Positions 38,351 through 47,659 of a stretch of 64,000 bases of DNA are shown one piece after another. The notes beneath the pieces were generated by a model. The model saw only the letters and a list, made by a program, of their open reading frames with translations. It ran no database searches and was not told where the DNA came from. How positions within the stretch are numbered: position 1 is the first letter of the stretch; each line of letters begins with the position of its first letter. Origin of the DNA: a bacterium BMS3Bbin14 (GTDB lineage Bacteria; Desulfobacterota; Desulfobulbia; Desulfobulbales; Desulfobulbaceae); assembly GCA_002897615.1 (NCBI GenBank), contig BDTX01000003.1:214833-278832 (forward strand), given 5' to 3'. The translations under genes and the position numbers were made by a program.

Positions 38351-38926
38351 ATGAAAGTCTTATTTATTCTTGGCAGCCCCCGTAGCGGGGGCAATACCGA
38401 GCTTCTTCTCAAGCCGGTCATGCAGGGGGTCATTGATGCCGGTTCAGGCAGTGAGCTCGTCAGGCCGGCCGAGCTGGACATTCACCCCTGCCTGGCCTGC
38501 GGCGGCTGTACCGAAACCGGGGTGTGCGTTGTCCAGGACGATATGCAGCAACTCTACGACAAAATAGATAATGCTGACCGGATCGTGGTTGGTTCGCCGA
38601 TTTATTTCTATGGCGTAACCGCCCAGGCAAAGGCCTTTATTGACAGGTGCCAGGCCCTGTGGAGCAGAAAATATCTCCTCGGCAAAAGGCCGGCTGGTAA
38701 TAAAACGGTACGAAAGGGATATTTCGTCGGCGTTGCCGCGACCATGGGAGAGCGGGTTTTTGAAGGGGCGATCATGACCGTTCGCTATGGGCTTGATGCC
38801 ATGGATTTTTCATACGCCGGGGAACTGCTGGTCCGGGGTGTCGACAAGAAAGGGGAAATTGCCCGATTTGCCGAGGATCTTGAGCGGGCCTACCGGTTCG
38901 GCCATGATATGGTCCTGGATTCGTAA
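38351..38926 (+). CDS. Iron-sulfur flavoprotein-like NAD(P)H-dependent reductase
   Basis: A 191-residue flavodoxin-fold protein. FMN binding is indicated by GSPRSGGNTELLL at the N terminus and GSPIYFYGVTAQAKAF. The cysteine cluster C-x2-C-x2-C-x5-C (CLACGGCTETGVC) is the compact 4Fe-4S motif of Isf proteins, electron carriers of anaerobes. The final Leu-Asp-Ser and TAA stop are encoded by the left terminus of a truncated mobile repeat. Confidence 0.85.
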   Translation: MKVLFILGSPRSGGNTELLLKPVMQGVIDAGSGSELVRPAELDIHPCLACGGCTETGVCVVQDDMQQLYDKIDNADRIVVGSPIYFYGVTAQAKAFIDRCQALWSRKYLLGKRPAGNKTVRKGYFVGVAATMGERVFEGAIMTVRYGLDAMDFSYAGELLVRGVDKKGEIARFAEDLERAYRFGHDMVLDS

Positions 38927-38972
38927 ACGTTCGAGAACGGTGCCGATGCAAGGCGGCAACGATGTTGATTAT
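38914..38972 (+). mobile_element. Truncated left end of the MITE-like element (1)
   Basis: About 59 bp from CCTGGATTCGTAAACGTTCGAG to GTTGATTAT match the left part of the 219-bp family, then homology stops at an A-rich stretch. It overlaps the 3' end of the flavoprotein gene and supplies its stop codon. Confidence 0.75.
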
Positions 38973-38992
38973 AAAAAAAGGAGAAGCCGGGC

Positions 38993-39021
38993 TTGACAAA
39001 ACGCGCCGGATATTTTAAAAA
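38993..39021 (+). promoter_or_regulatory. Sigma-70 promoter of tRNA-Glu
   Basis: TTGACA (38993-38998), a 17-base spacer and TAAAAA (39016-39021), 14 bp before the tRNA 5' end. Confidence 0.6.
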
Positions 39022-39035
39022 AGGCACCACCATCA

Positions 39036-39110
39036 GGCCCCATCGTCTAGTGGTTAGGACGTCGGCCTCTCACGCCGGTAACACCGGTTCGAACCCGGTT
39101 GGGGTCACCA
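39036..39110 (+). tRNA. tRNA-Glu (anticodon CUC)
   Basis: A cloverleaf of 75 bases with encoded CCA: acceptor GGCCCCA/TGGGGTC, D arm GTCTAGTGGTTAGGAC, anticodon stem TCGGC/GCCGG with loop CTCTCAC (anticodon CTC), T loop TTCGAAC, discriminator A. Confidence 0.95.
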
Positions 39111-39121
39111 AGAGAGAACAA

Positions 39122-39157
39122 AAGGAGTTAAGCGCTGTTGCCTTGACTCCTTTTTTT
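39122..39157 (+). terminator. Intrinsic terminator of tRNA-Glu
   Basis: AAGGAGTTAAG (39122-39132) pairs with CTTGACTCCTT (39142-39152), with one G-T pair, and is followed by a T run to 39157. Confidence 0.85.
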
Positions 39158-39205
39158 ATTCCCGCCGGTTGCCGTCATTCAATGCGTTGCCTTGTTCACC
39201 AACCT

Positions 39206-39266
39206 CCTGAATCCGTGAGCATTCGAGAACGGTGCCGATGCAAGGGACAACGATGTTGATTATCCT
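39206..39266 (+). mobile_element. Truncated left end of the MITE-like element (2)
   Basis: About 61 bp starting CCTGAATCCGTGAGCATTCGAG and ending near TTGATTATCCT match the left part of the family. It is a second left-end fragment in the same orientation, on the other side of tRNA-Glu. It ends 12 bp before arfB. Confidence 0.75.
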
Positions 39267-39277
39267 ATGATGTTGCT

Positions 39278-39697
39278 ATGACCTTACGTCGTTCAAACCA
39301 GTTCGCCATCCCTGAAAGTGAAATCGCGATCAGCGCCGTGCGGGCGCAGGGACCGGGAGGCCAGAACGTCAACAAGGCTTCGACGGCCGTCCATCTGCGT
39401 TTCGATATCAGGGCCTCATCCCTGCCTGACCTGTACAAAGAGAGGCTTCTGCACCTGGACGATCATCGTATTTCCAAGACCGGGGTGGTGGTGATCAAGG
39501 CCCGGCAGTATCGAAGTCTTGCCCAGAACCGGGAGGCGGCCCTGATGCGCCTTCATGAACTGCTGCAACGTGTTACCGTAACTCAAAGAAAGCGTACGGC
39601 AACCCGGCCGACCAGAAGCTCTCAGAACCGGCGCATCGAACGAAAAAAAAGACGGTCCAGGGTTAAGGCCCTGCGCGGCAAGGTCACCCGGAGTTGA
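39278..39697 (+). CDS. arfB: Alternative ribosome-rescue factor / peptidyl-tRNA hydrolase ArfB
   Basis: A 139-residue release-factor-like protein. The GGQ motif is at residues 27-29 (AQGPGGQNVNKASTAV), the catalytic loop that hydrolyses peptidyl-tRNA. The C-terminal tail is highly basic (RSSQNRRIERKKRRSRVKALRGK), as needed to enter the empty mRNA channel of stalled ribosomes. The stop codon is in the stem of a hairpin shared with the convergent leuD. Confidence 0.93.
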   Translation: MTLRRSNQFAIPESEIAISAVRAQGPGGQNVNKASTAVHLRFDIRASSLPDLYKERLLHLDDHRISKTGVVVIKARQYRSLAQNREAALMRLHELLQRVTVTQRKRTATRPTRSSQNRRIERKKRRSRVKALRGKVTRS

Positions 39698-39710
39698 TGT
39701 TCAACTCCGG
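39688..39710. terminator. Symmetric hairpin between convergent arfB and leuD
   Basis: CCGGAGTTGA (39688-39697) and TCAACTCCGG (39701-39710) form a perfect 10-bp stem with a 3-base loop. There is no T run, so it may only be a weak bidirectional terminator or an mRNA-end stabiliser. It contains the arfB stop codon and ends 6 bp before the leuD stop. Confidence 0.55.
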
Positions 39711-39715
39711 CCCGG

Positions 39716-40252
39716 TTAATAATTCTGCTCGGCATAGGCCAACCAGCCGCCGGCCTTGACCAGTTTCATGTCAAAGGGGTTGAGGGTGAAACCGCAGGTG
39801 AGCGGCTCCCGGTTGCCGGCCGAACCGGTTGCGGTCAGCTCTTCTTTTTCCGGGTCGACCGCAACGACGACCTCTCCCTGCAGGCTGAAAAGCCGCTCGA
39901 TATCGGCCGGTTCGAGTTCGATGGCCATGATGCCGCAGTTAAACATGTTCTGCCGGAAGATCCGGGCAAAACTCTCGCCGATAACCACGTTGATGTCGTT
40001 GACCTCCAGAGCCCAGACCGCATGTTCCCGGGACGAACCGCAGCCGAAGTTGGAACGGGTGACCAGGACGCGTGCCTGCCGCATGGCCTCGGAGTGCGGG
40101 TCGAAGCCGCCGGTTTCCAGGTGCAGGTCCTCGAGCAGGTGGGCCTTGAGCGCCTGTTTTGAAATCTCGGTCAGATACCTGGCCGGGATGATTTCATCGG
40201 TATTGATATCACTGCGGTCGATAAAAACGGCTGGGCCGCCGAACTCTTTCAT
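39716..40252 (-). CDS. leuD: 3-isopropylmalate dehydratase-type small subunit
   Basis: A 178-residue swivel-domain subunit of a two-subunit aconitase-family hydro-lyase. Conserved blocks are DRSDINTDEIIPARYLT, SNFGCGSSREHAVWAL and FARIFRQNMFNCG. It is of the short archaeal/LeuD2 type, so leucine synthesis is likely, but a related substrate (methylmalate, homoaconitate) cannot be excluded. AAAGGAAAAC precedes the ATG at 40252; an upstream TTG in frame (40285) is ignored. leuC lies 114 bp upstream. Confidence 0.88.
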   Translation of the reverse strand: MKEFGGPAVFIDRSDINTDEIIPARYLTEISKQALKAHLLEDLHLETGGFDPHSEAMRQARVLVTRSNFGCGSSREHAVWALEVNDINVVIGESFARIFRQNMFNCGIMAIELEPADIERLFSLQGEVVVAVDPEKEELTATGSAGNREPLTCGFTLNPFDMKLVKAGGWLAYAEQNY

Positions 40253-40366
40253 TTTTGTTTTCCTTTCTAAAAAATAATTTCTCAAGAGGCCGGCCGCCCG
40301 GCCAAAGGCTGCAGATCACCCCTCATCCCGCCGCGACCGCCTCAAGCCCTGATGATCGGCTCAAGG

Positions 40367-41653
<1,287 letters not shown>

Positions 41654-41723
41654 TTTTCAAGTCCTTTTCGCTGTTGCAGGTCATCTTTGAACCGGCCTGC
41701 GCAGGTTGCATGTTCAAGGTTTC

Positions 41724-41750
41724 TTATTACACTGACCAGTGTCATGTCAA
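41724..41750 (-). promoter_or_regulatory. leuC promoter with operator-like palindrome in the spacer
   Basis: The minus strand reads TTGACA (41745-41750), a 15-base spacer and TAATAA (41724-41729). The spacer contains ACACTG-GT-CAGTGT (41729-41742), a perfect 6-bp inverted repeat with a 2-bp centre. A repressor bound there would block the polymerase. The regulator is not identifiable here. Confidence 0.5.
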
Positions 41751-41799
41751 GCACCAGGTTCAGCTGTCCATTTTTTAATGGATTAAGGTCGCCGTTTCG

Positions 41800-41828
41800 T
41801 TGTCGAACTCTCATTTATAGGCTATACA
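41800..41828 (+). promoter_or_regulatory. Candidate promoter of the YejA-like gene
   Basis: TTGTCG (41800-41805), a 17-base spacer and TATACA (41823-41828), 57 bp before the start codon and divergent from the leuC promoter. Confidence 0.45.
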
Positions 41829-41885
41829 ACCTTTCTATGGATTGAGAAAGAGGCGTCCCTTCGAAACAAGAGGGATTAATAAATC

Positions 41886-43700
41886 ATGGGCATGGAGATG
41901 ACTCGAGTCAAATTATTTTTTGTTTTTCTGCTGGTTCTGATTTCTCCCGGTCGGCTTTTCGCGGCCCACGGCGTCAGTATTGACGGCCATCTCAAGTACC
42001 CGCCCGATTTCAAGCATTTTGATTATGTCTCCGACCGGGCCGTGAAGGGCGGCTCCCTGACCCTGCACGCCCTCGGCAGTTTTGACAAGATGAACCCCTT
42101 TACCTTGAAGGGCAGCGCCCCGTTCGGACTCGAGGATTTTGTCTTCGAAACCCTGGCCGTCCCCAGCCTGGACGAGCCCTTTGCCGAGTACGGCCTCATT
42201 GCCAGGGACATCAAGGTTGCCGCGGACAAGCTCTCGGTCACCTTTACCATTGACGACCGGGCCCGTTTCTCGGACGGTACGCCGGTGACCCCGGCAGACG
42301 TCAAGTTTTCCCTGGACACCCTGAAGAGCAAGAAGGCGCATCCTTTTTACCAGATCTATCTCCGGGATATCAAGGGCGCCGTGATTCTTGATCGTCACCG
42401 CATCCGTTTTCTTTTTGCCCGGCCCAACCGGGAGCTGCATATGATCGCCTCGCGGTTGCCGGTCTTCTCCAGGGCTTTTTACGAAAAGCACGGTTTTAAC
42501 TCCCCGGGCATGACGCCGCCCATCGGCTCCGGTCCCTATGTCGTGGCCGAGGTCAACCCCGGCAAATCCATCACCTACAAGCGCAATCCCGATTACTGGG
42601 CCAGGGATCTCCCGGTTCGCAAGGGAATGTTTAATTTCAATACCATTACCGTCAAGTACTTCAGGGACCAGATCGTCAGCGTCGAGGCATTCAAGGCCGG
42701 TGAATTTAATTTCATGGTTGTCAATATCGCCAAGCAGTGGCAGCGCGACCTGACCGGCAAGCGCTTTCAGGCCGGGGAATTGGTCAAGAAACTCTTTCCC
42801 CATAAAAACGATGCCGGGATGCAGGGCTTTGTCTTTAACACCCGGCGCCCGCTTTTCAAAGACCGCCGGGTGCGCCGGGCACTGGGGCTGGCCTTTGATT
42901 TCGAATGGACCAACAAGGTCATGTTTTTCGATCAGTACACCAGGTCAAACAGTTATTTCAGCAACTCCTACCTGGCAGCCACCGGCCTGCCCCATGGTCT
43001 GGAATTGAAAATGCTGGAGCCCTTTCGGGCCCAGTTGCCGCCGGAAGTCTTCACGACCCCGCTGACGCCACCGTCAACCGCGCCGCCGTCAAGCCTGCGC
43101 GACAACCTGAAGATGGCGGTAAAACTCCTGGCCCGGGCCGGCTGGCGGGTCAAAAATGGTGTCTTGCAGAACAAGAAGGGGGAGCCTTTTTCCTTCGAGA
43201 TCCTGCTGGTCAGCCCCTCCTTTGGCCGGGTGATGGCGCCGTATGTGGAAAATCTGCGCCGCCTCGGTATCAAGGCCTCGTATCGCACCATTGATCCGGC
43301 CCTCTATGCGGACAGGATCAAGAATTTCGATTTCGACATGGTGGTCAATGTCTACGGCGAGTCCCAGTCGCCGGGCAATGAACAGCGCGACTACTGGTAT
43401 TCGACCTCCGCCGGCAGGAAAGGTTCGCGGAACCTGGCCGGGGTGAACAGCCCGGTGGTCGATCACCTGGTCGACAGCATCATCTACGCCTCCACCCAGA
43501 AGAAACTGACCGCGGCCTGCAAGGCCCTGGACCGTGTTCTCTGGTATGGCTATTACGTGGTCCCCAACTGGTACCTTGCCAGTTACCGGCTGGCCTACAG
43601 CTCGCGTTTCAGACAGCCGCGGACCCTGCCGCTCTACTACAATCCCTACCAGTTGCTGATGACCTGGTGGGACGGCTCGGTACAACGGCAGCGCCCGTGA
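41886..43700 (+). CDS. Periplasmic oligopeptide-type solute-binding protein (SBP family 5, YejA-like)
   Basis: A 604-residue secreted protein. Residues 1-27 are a signal peptide (VKLFFVFLLVLISPGRLFA before AHG). The mature part is a family 5 binding protein: LTLHALGSFDKMNPFTLKG, RARFSDGTPVTPADVKFSL, PIGSGPYVV and RRALGLAFDFEW, closest in style to YejA. It would capture peptides or murein fragments for an ABC importer, but no permease or ATPase genes are next to it. Its stop overlaps the tsaE GTG start. Confidence 0.9.
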   Translation: MGMEMTRVKLFFVFLLVLISPGRLFAAHGVSIDGHLKYPPDFKHFDYVSDRAVKGGSLTLHALGSFDKMNPFTLKGSAPFGLEDFVFETLAVPSLDEPFAEYGLIARDIKVAADKLSVTFTIDDRARFSDGTPVTPADVKFSLDTLKSKKAHPFYQIYLRDIKGAVILDRHRIRFLFARPNRELHMIASRLPVFSRAFYEKHGFNSPGMTPPIGSGPYVVAEVNPGKSITYKRNPDYWARDLPVRKGMFNFNTITVKYFRDQIVSVEAFKAGEFNFMVVNIAKQWQRDLTGKRFQAGELVKKLFPHKNDAGMQGFVFNTRRPLFKDRRVRRALGLAFDFEWTNKVMFFDQYTRSNSYFSNSYLAATGLPHGLELKMLEPFRAQLPPEVFTTPLTPPSTAPPSSLRDNLKMAVKLLARAGWRVKNGVLQNKKGEPFSFEILLVSPSFGRVMAPYVENLRRLGIKASYRTIDPALYADRIKNFDFDMVVNVYGESQSPGNEQRDYWYSTSAGRKGSRNLAGVNSPVVDHLVDSIIYASTQKKLTAACKALDRVLWYGYYVVPNWYLASYRLAYSSRFRQPRTLPLYYNPYQLLMTWWDGSVQRQRP

Positions 43701-44221
43701 GCGACCGGCAGACAAACCGCCTGGTTCTGAGATTGCGTAACCTGCAACAGACCGCTTTCCTGGGCCGGTTTCTCGGCGAACAGGCAGGCGCCGGCGACGT
43801 AATCCTGCTCCGGGGCCCCCTGGGAGCCGGCAAAACGACCCTGGCCCAGTCTATTGCCGCGGGACTGGGGGTGCCGGATGAGTGTTATGTGACCAGCCCA
43901 TCGTTTAACCTGATGAATGAATATCCGGGCCGTCTGACCTTATATCATCTTGACTGCTACCGACTTGAAAACGAATATGATGTTGAAGAATCAGGGTTGA
44001 TGGACTACATTGTGGCAGATGGGCTTACGGTTGTCGAGTGGCCGGAAAGGCTGGGTTCCCTGACCCCGAAAGAGCGCCTGGAAATTGATTTTCAACCTTC
44101 CGGGGAAGAGGAAAGGACGCTTATCCTGACCCCGTACGGCAGGACATGGTACGACCGGCTGCGTTCGATCGAGACGGCCTGCGCCGACAGTTTCGTGATT
44201 AAGCAGAGAGAGGTAGGATAA
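43697..44221 (+). CDS. tsaE: tRNA threonylcarbamoyladenosine biosynthesis ATPase TsaE
   Basis: A 174-residue P-loop ATPase that works with TsaB/TsaD to form t6A37 on ANN-decoding tRNAs. The Walker A is LRGPLGAGKTTLAQ; SPSFNLMNEY, LYHLDCYRL and VEWPERLG are the family motifs. The GTG at 43697 overlaps the previous stop as GTGA and is preferred to the in-frame GTG at 43667. It is longer than usual by about 20 C-terminal residues. It overlaps the YcaO gene by one base. Confidence 0.93.
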   Translation: MSDRQTNRLVLRLRNLQQTAFLGRFLGEQAGAGDVILLRGPLGAGKTTLAQSIAAGLGVPDECYVTSPSFNLMNEYPGRLTLYHLDCYRLENEYDVEESGLMDYIVADGLTVVEWPERLGSLTPKERLEIDFQPSGEEERTLILTPYGRTWYDRLRSIETACADSFVIKQREVG

Positions 44222-45975
44222 TGGAGAAAAAAACGATTAAACTCAATGACTGCAGGAAGCAGTATACCTATGACCAGGACAAGGCCTGTACGCCTCAGAA
44301 AACCATCGATCATTTCATGACGCGGCTGGAAGAGGCGAATCTCGATATCCTGGAGGAAGTGCGGCGGATCGATACGGGCCGCCTGGATATTCCCGTCTAT
44401 TTCAGCGTTTGCGGCAAGGATGCCCTGAAAACCATCGGCACGAAAAAACAGATGGGCAAGGGGTCCACCCCGGTCCAGTCGCGGGCCAGCGCCTGCATGG
44501 AACTGGGCGAGCGGTTCAGCTTTTTCAGCTTCATCAAGAATCCGGACAATTTCGTGGTCGGCGATTACGACGCCATGATCCAGGCCGGCTATCCGGTTCT
44601 TGATATTGAATATCTCCTGGCCTCGGTGCATGACGGCAGCCACAGCCCCGAGCTGCTGAGAGAACTGCTTACCGGCCTGCCCATGCAGTGGACCTGGGCA
44701 ACCAACCTGAGCCGCGAAGAGGATGTCCTGGTGCCGTTCAGCTGGTTTTACGCCATCAATGAATTCAACGGACCGGCCGCCGGCAACACCTACGAGGAAG
44801 CCATCCTGCAGGGGGTCTGTGAAATTATTGAACGCCATGTCTGCGCCGTGGTCAGCAGGGAGAGGCTGAAGACGCCGGGGATCGATCTGGATTCCGTGAC
44901 CGACCCGGTGGCCAGGGGCCTCCTGGACAAATTTCAGAAATGCGGCATCGAGGTGTACTTGAATGATTTTTCATTGGACACCGGCATCCCGACGGTGGGC
45001 GCCCTGGCCTGGGACCCCTCCACTTTTCCGGAAGAAAGCGAGATTACTTACACCGCCGGCACCACCCCGGACCCGACCAAGGCCGTGATCCGGGCACTGA
45101 CCGAGGTGGCCCAGCTCGCGGGTGACTTCCATACCAGCGCCAACTACGTGGCCAGCGGCCTGCCCAAGCCCTTAAGCCTGGAAGAGGCCGACTACGTGGT
45201 TAAACCCGACCGGACGATTGTCCTGGACGAGATGGTCAGTCAGAGCGATCCGGACATGCACCGGGAAATCATCAACTGCATTGCCGCCCTGAAGCGGATC
45301 AACATGGATGTCCTGATCCTCGATGTCATGCATCCTGATCTTGAAATTCCGGTCATCTATACCATTATCCCCGGCGCCCATTTCCGGGAACGCGCAGCCA
45401 GCGGCGACGCGGCCCTCTTTGCCGCCAAACTGGCAGCGGAACTGCTGGAAACCGAAAAACTGGAGACCAAACTGGCGGCGATGCGGCAGCTGTTGCCCCA
45501 TGCCTATTATCTCGAGTTTTACCGGGGGCGCAATCTCTACAACCAGGGCCGGGTGGAAGAGGCCCTGCAATGCTTTAAGCATGCCCTGGCCATGGACCCG
45601 CTCGAAGAGGACGAACCCTATATCCATTCCTACCGGGGCTGCTGCCTCCGGGATATGGAGCGCTACGAGGATGCCATTGTCGAACTGGAAACCGGCCGGA
45701 AACTGGATGACGAACGTCCTGACATCCATAATATCCTGGGTGTCTGCCATTTCAAATGCGCCCGTTACGACAAGGCCGCCTTCCATTTTCAGCGTGCCGT
45801 CGAGCTGAACCCCGTGTCGGCCATCGACTATGCCAACCTGGCCGTCAATCTCCAGAAGCTGGGCAAGACGAACGAGGCCATCAAGAACTATCATATCGCC
45901 CTGGCCCAGAACCCGGAGATTGAATTCGCCCGGAAGGGCTTGTCGGAACTGCTTGCACAGCAGGTCGGGGCATAA
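44221..45975 (+). CDS. YcaO-domain protein with C-terminal TPR repeats
   Basis: A 584-residue fusion. The YcaO cyclodehydratase/kinase-like domain (about 60-390) has the ATP-site series SRASACMELGERFSF, then EAILQGVCEIIERH and RALTEVAQLAG. The C-terminal 150 residues are three or more TPR units (YLEFYRGRNLYNQGRVEEAL, AIVELETGRKLDDERPDIHN, NLAVNLQKLGKTNEAIKNY). E. coli YcaO assists RimO in S12 methylthiolation; other YcaO proteins install thioamides or azolines. No precursor peptide, TfuA or RimO is adjacent. Coupled to tsaE by TAATG. Confidence 0.88.
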   Translation: MEKKTIKLNDCRKQYTYDQDKACTPQKTIDHFMTRLEEANLDILEEVRRIDTGRLDIPVYFSVCGKDALKTIGTKKQMGKGSTPVQSRASACMELGERFSFFSFIKNPDNFVVGDYDAMIQAGYPVLDIEYLLASVHDGSHSPELLRELLTGLPMQWTWATNLSREEDVLVPFSWFYAINEFNGPAAGNTYEEAILQGVCEIIERHVCAVVSRERLKTPGIDLDSVTDPVARGLLDKFQKCGIEVYLNDFSLDTGIPTVGALAWDPSTFPEESEITYTAGTTPDPTKAVIRALTEVAQLAGDFHTSANYVASGLPKPLSLEEADYVVKPDRTIVLDEMVSQSDPDMHREIINCIAALKRINMDVLILDVMHPDLEIPVIYTIIPGAHFRERAASGDAALFAAKLAAELLETEKLETKLAAMRQLLPHAYYLEFYRGRNLYNQGRVEEALQCFKHALAMDPLEEDEPYIHSYRGCCLRDMERYEDAIVELETGRKLDDERPDIHNILGVCHFKCARYDKAAFHFQRAVELNPVSAIDYANLAVNLQKLGKTNEAIKNYHIALAQNPEIEFARKGLSELLAQQVGA

Positions 45976-45986
45976 TCCGGCTTTTT

Positions 45987-47057
45987 ATGAGGTCATTACT
46001 GCCCGGAGACTTGAAAAAAATCCTGATCCGCTCAACCAACTGGATCGGTGATGCCATTATGACGACCCCGGCCGTGCGGACGGTGCGGCGGAATTTTCCC
46101 GCTGCCGAGATCACCCTGCTGGCCATGCCGTGGGTGGCGGATGTGTTCCGGGCCAGCCCTGACATCGACCGTATTATTCACTATGAAAAAAACGGCCGCC
46201 ATCATGGCTTGGCCGGCAAGATGCGGCTGGCCCTGGACTTGAAGCGGGAAAGTTTCGAGGCGGCGGTATTGCTGCAGAATGCCTTTGAGGCGGCCTTGAT
46301 CACCTCGCTGGCCCGTATTCCCGTCAGGGGCGGGTATACCACGGACGGCCGGGGTCTGCTTCTGACCCACGGGGTGAAGAAGCAGGCGGATATCGGCCGC
46401 CGGCACCAGGTTCATTATTACCAGGAAATGCTGCGGGGCCTGGGGCTGCGGCCCGGCCCGGATGACCTGGAGCTGGTCCTGCCGGATTCGGCGAGCCGGT
46501 GGGCCGGCGAGTTTCTGCAAGAAAAGGGTCTGGAGCCGGGGGCGCTGATCATCGGCCTGAATCCCGGTGCCGCATACGGCCCGGCCAAGCGTTGGCCGAG
46601 CAACAAATTCGCCGCCCTGGCCGCTGAGCTCTGCCGGAAGACCGAGGCCCTGGTTTTGATTTTCGGCACCGAGGCGGACTGCGCCGTTGCCGAGCGCATC
46701 GGCATTGAGGCGGCGGCGGGAGCGCGCATTGTCAACCTGGCCGGCCGGACCAGCCTGTCTCAGGCCATGGCCCTGATCGGCCGCTGCACCGTTTTCGTCA
46801 CCAACGATTCCGGCCTGATGCATGTATCCGCCGCCCTGCATACGCGGACCGTCGCCATTTTCGGGTCAACGGACCCGGTCGCCACCGGTCCCGCCAGCGA
46901 TCATGCCATTGTGGTCAGGACAGAGATTGCCTGCAGTCCCTGCCTGAAAACCCATTGTCCGAAACAACATTTTCAGTGCATGGAAAAGATCAAGGTTGAA
47001 GATGTGCTTACGGCCGTGTATGAGCACCTCGGCGGCCGGGCAGGGGCGAAGGAATGA
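45987..47057 (+). CDS. waaF: ADP-heptose:LPS heptosyltransferase II
   Basis: A 356-residue GT9 enzyme adding the second heptose to the LPS inner core at the cytoplasmic face. Landmarks are ILIRSTNWIGDAIMTTPAVR, NPGAAYGPAKRWP, FVTNDSGLMHVSAAL and FGSTDPVATGP, followed by the CSPCLKTHCPKQHFQCM cysteine cluster seen in WaaF. Its stop overlaps gmhB by an ATGA. The pair marks the host as an LPS-bearing Gram-negative. Confidence 0.94.
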   Translation: MRSLLPGDLKKILIRSTNWIGDAIMTTPAVRTVRRNFPAAEITLLAMPWVADVFRASPDIDRIIHYEKNGRHHGLAGKMRLALDLKRESFEAAVLLQNAFEAALITSLARIPVRGGYTTDGRGLLLTHGVKKQADIGRRHQVHYYQEMLRGLGLRPGPDDLELVLPDSASRWAGEFLQEKGLEPGALIIGLNPGAAYGPAKRWPSNKFAALAAELCRKTEALVLIFGTEADCAVAERIGIEAAAGARIVNLAGRTSLSQAMALIGRCTVFVTNDSGLMHVSAALHTRTVAIFGSTDPVATGPASDHAIVVRTEIACSPCLKTHCPKQHFQCMEKIKVEDVLTAVYEHLGGRAGAKE

Positions 47058-47647
47058 GCGATAAATCGAGGCCGGCCGTGTTCCTGGACCGGGACGGCAC
47101 CATCAACGAACAGATGGGCTACATCAATCATCTCAGCCGGTTTCATCTGTTGCCCGGTGTTGCCGAGGCCGTCAGGCTATTGAATGACCGGCAGGTCCCG
47201 GTGGTGGTCGTCACCAACCAGTCCGGCCTGGCCCGCGGCTATTTTCCGCCGGAACTGCTCGACGAGGTGCATGAAAAGATGGCCGGGCAGCTGGCGCAAA
47301 AGGGGGCGCATATCGACGGCCTCTATATCTGCCCCCACCATCCCGAGGCCAAAGAAGAACAGTACCGGCAGGAATGTTGCTGCCGCAAGCCGAAAACCGG
47401 CCTGCTCGAACAGGCCGCCGTTGAGATGAACCTGGACCTTAAACGTTCATTTATGGTGGGTGACCGCTGGTCCGATCTCAAGTGCGCCGTCCGGGCGGGG
47501 GCAACGCCGGTCCTGGTCCTCACCGGCTATGGCCGGGGCGATCTGCAGTATATCGGCCCGCAACAGGAAATCCGGCCCGCCTATGTGGCCGACGACCTTC
47601 TCGGCGCCGCCCGGTGGATTATCCGCAGGATGGCCGCAACCGGGTAG
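47054..47647 (+). CDS. gmhB: D-glycero-beta-D-manno-heptose-1,7-bisphosphate 7-phosphatase
   Basis: A 197-residue HAD phosphatase in the ADP-heptose pathway. HAD motif I is FLDRDGTIN, motif II VVTNQSG, and KPKTGL and GDRWSDLKCA complete the site. The zinc-binding loop is CPHHPE...CCCRKP. It directly follows waaF, which uses the pathway's end product. Confidence 0.94.
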   Translation: MSDKSRPAVFLDRDGTINEQMGYINHLSRFHLLPGVAEAVRLLNDRQVPVVVVTNQSGLARGYFPPELLDEVHEKMAGQLAQKGAHIDGLYICPHHPEAKEEQYRQECCCRKPKTGLLEQAAVEMNLDLKRSFMVGDRWSDLKCAVRAGATPVLVLTGYGRGDLQYIGPQQEIRPAYVADDLLGAARWIIRRMAATG

Positions 47648-47659
47648 AAGAGTTGCAAA

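Noticed and set aside
40286..40366. Possible small gene or riboswitch between leuC and leuD
   Set aside because: The 114-bp gap has no ORF with a ribosome site and no clear stem-loop with a T run.
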